In this document: one piece after another, positions 62,101 through 64,000 of the stretch | Layout: every line of letters starts with the position of its first letter | Numbering within the stretch: position 1 is the stretch's first letter | Source of the DNA: Agaricus subrufescens | Taxonomy: Eukaryota; Basidiomycota; Agaricomycetes; Agaricales; Agaricaceae | Reading direction: 5' to 3' | Length of the DNA stretch: 64,000 bases | Assembly: GCA_029945375.1 (NCBI GenBank) | Contig: CM057058.1 | Location: 2,356,001-2,420,000, forward strand | Program-made: the position numbers and the translations under genes | Notes under the pieces: model-generated | What the model was told of the DNA's origin: nothing | Database searches by the model: none | What the model saw: only the letters and a program-made list of their open reading frames with translations

Positions 62101-64000
62101 GTGGGTGTCCACATAGCCGATGTATCCTACTTTGTCAAGCCAAACACTGCTCTGGATCGTGATGCCCGCAAACGTGCTACCAGCGTCTACCTTGTGCAGA
62201 GATCTGTCCCAATGCTTCCACCTATGCTTTGCGAACAATTATGCAGTCTCTTGCCGGGTCAGGAACGTTTAACTTTCTCTGTCATCTACACCATGACCAA
62301 GGATGCCAAAGTTGTCAAGAAATGGTTCGGGAAAACTGTCATCAAGTTAGTTGTCATGTTTTTACTTGTTTCGGAAACTCATCGTATGGCAGGTCTGCTG
62401 GGAGAATCTCTTACCGTGAAGCTCAGAATGTTCTCGACGGGAAACCCTTGACTACGGCGTCTGTCATTTCTGAACATGATGCTCAGGACATCAGTCGCGA
62501 TATCAAGGTTTTGTTTGATCTAGCGCGACAACTTCGTCAGGAAAGGACACGCAATGGGGCTCTTATACTGGACACCCTACACCTCAAGTTCCAGCTTGAC
62601 GACAACGGGCTTCCTTCTGATTGTAAAGAATATGATAAATATAATTCGAACACCTTAGTTGAAGAGGTGAGTAGGTGCTGCCTACGATCTACACAATATC
62701 TGACACTAGGTAGTTTATGCTTCTGACCAACTTGTCCGTTGCTCAACATGTCGCTGTGCACTTGCCGGAACAAGCTCTCTTACGTCGCCACGACAGTCCT
62801 CTCGAGCGTCGTCTCGTGAGTCACCGAACTTTGTTTTGAGAGCACATGTTGACCAATTTCAGATTAATTTCGTCAAACGTGCTGAGCGATTGGGCTTCCA
62901 GATTGATACATCCTCTGCGGGTGCCCTCATGAAGTCGCTTGCTACGATCGCGGATCCGACCGCCCGTAAGCTTTTGCAACTACTTTGTGCCAAAGCAACG
63001 CAACGCGCCAAGTACTTCTGCGCGGGAATGTTGGACATTGCGAAATACCAGCACTACGCTTTGAATCAACCCCTCTACACTCATTTCACCTCGCCTATCC
63101 GTCGCTATGCCGATATTCTTGTCCACCGGCAGCTGGACGCTGTTTTGCAAGGAGGAGGTGCGAATTGCTTCTATCCCGCTGCATTCCAGAGCCTGACCTC
63201 TTGTTGTAGTTGATACTAAGTTCACTATGGATCGGGATGCGGTTGCCAAAGTTGCCCAGCAGTGCAACATGTGAGTTCATTACTAGTTGACTTCGAGCCT
63301 CCTCCCTTATCGTGGTTTAATTACACAGTAAAAACGACTCTGCTGTTCTTGCCCAGGAACAATCAGCCCATCTCTTCCTGTGTGTTCTGATATCCGATCT
63401 GACCTACCGCTATGGTCCCGTTATTCGTCAAGCTAAGGTAATCAATGTTCTCGAAGCCGCATTTGATGTTTTGGTGCCTGAGTTCGGGATCGAGAAGCGG
63501 GTGCATGTGGATCAGATGCCCATAGACGTGAGAAGTTTTACACTGTTGAAGTGTATACGAAGCTAACCTGATTATCCAGAACCACGTCTACGAAGAGCAT
63601 ACGGACACATTACAGATTTATTGGTCCGACCGTGATGTCATTACTTGGTTGGCGGAAAACAGCGACGACGAACATTTGAAGAAGGTCAAGCAGAATGCAG
63701 AACAACACGCTCTCAAGATGGAAGTTGCCTCTCGTTCGGTTCATGATGAGAACGCTTTGTTTGATGATAATGATGATGATGAGATTGTGCTTGGAAGGGA
63801 TACTGATGCGGTTGTTCAGGAGACTTCGAAGCAACGGTTATTGTCTATGGCGAAGGTTATGCCTGAATTCGAAGGATTGAGGACGACGTCTGCGGGTCAT
63901 AAGATACAGGATATTCGGGAGCTCATGACTGTTCCTGTGAGTGCTTTCGGTATTACAGTAAATGTTAACCTGACACCGTGAATAGGTGATTGTCACAGCG
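59140..64000 (+). CDS. SSD1: Ssd1/Sts5-like RNase II-family RNA-binding protein (3' end outside window)
   Basis: Ssd1 proteins bind mRNA leaders and control translation of wall and cell-cycle transcripts. The N-terminal ~500 residues are disordered: basic, Ser/Gly/Asn/Gln-rich ([21 protein letters not shown]), with many Ser-Thr sites that could take phosphorylation. A cold-shock domain begins [20 protein letters not shown] and includes [16 protein letters not shown] Lys/Glu-rich insertion ([13 protein letters not shown]) splits the second OB region ([34 protein letters not shown]). The RNB domain has [96 protein letters not shown] and VHRQLDAVL. The acidic tetrad D-x5-D-x-D-D is present at 62031-62062. 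Translation continues past 64000, so the C-terminal OB end is missing. Confidence 0.92.

Overview
The window reads as nuclear DNA of a filamentous basidiomycete fungus, most likely an agaricomycete (mushroom-forming class). The genes are split by many introns of about 45-60 nt with GT...AG ends. They sit 50-300 bp apart on both strands, and the proteins are recognisably fungal. I see no prophage, transposon, CRISPR array, rRNA or tRNA.

Layout from left to right. 1-749 (+) is the C-terminal end of origin recognition complex subunit Orc4. 919-2541 (-) is an unrecognised membrane protein. 2728-6086 (+) is an 18-exon patatin-type triacylglycerol lipase. 6367-7231 (+) is a small PUB-domain protein with an apparent frameshift. 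7664-11192 (-) is a 1001-aa protein with repeated YPx(F/L)xxYP motifs. 11500-13059 (+) is COP9 signalosome subunit 4. 13163-16668 (-) is a Ctk1/CDK12-type kinase. 17405-19837 (-) is a BRD8-like bromodomain protein. 19983-21519 (+) is vacuolar proteinase A. 21657-23701 (+) is a DCAF6-like WD40 protein. 23788-35305 (-) is the giant pseudokinase Tra1.

The right half holds CTNNBL1 (35470-37838 +), Utp15 (37885-39641 -), TCTP (39779-40605 +), gamma-tubulin complex protein GCP3 (40704-43894 +), protein disulfide isomerase (44053-45767 -), a verprolin/WIP homologue (46001-47528 -), an RBM42-like RRM protein (47651-48470 -), ribosomal protein L5 (48853-49979 +), Mediator Med17 (50165-52455 -), a Zn2Cys6 transcription factor (52617-55492 +), ESCRT-III Vps24 (55753-56614 +), NAD-isocitrate dehydrogenase catalytic subunit (56854-58653 +), and an Ssd1/RNase II-family protein that runs off the right edge (59140 onward).

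Almost everything is housekeeping: transcription and chromatin (Tra1, BRD8-like, Ctk1, Med17), RNA and ribosome biology (CTNNBL1, Utp15, RBM42, RPL5, TCTP, Ssd1), protein turnover and sorting (CSN4, DCAF6-like, Pep4, Vps24, PDI), cytoskeleton (GCP3, verprolin) and metabolism (lipase, IDH). No biosynthetic cluster or defence island is evident. Many neighbours are divergent pairs sharing 140-190 bp promoters.

Six gene models were spliced base by base and closed in frame: the lipase, the YP-repeat protein, CSN4, Ctk1, the BRD8-like protein and verprolin. The least ordinary things are the YP-repeat gene, where seven introns interrupt the same Tyr codon of successive repeats; a probable GC-AG intron beside a 13-nt microexon in the lipase; the one-base frame break in the PUB gene; and an Ssd1 homologue that keeps the RNase II acidic tetrad.
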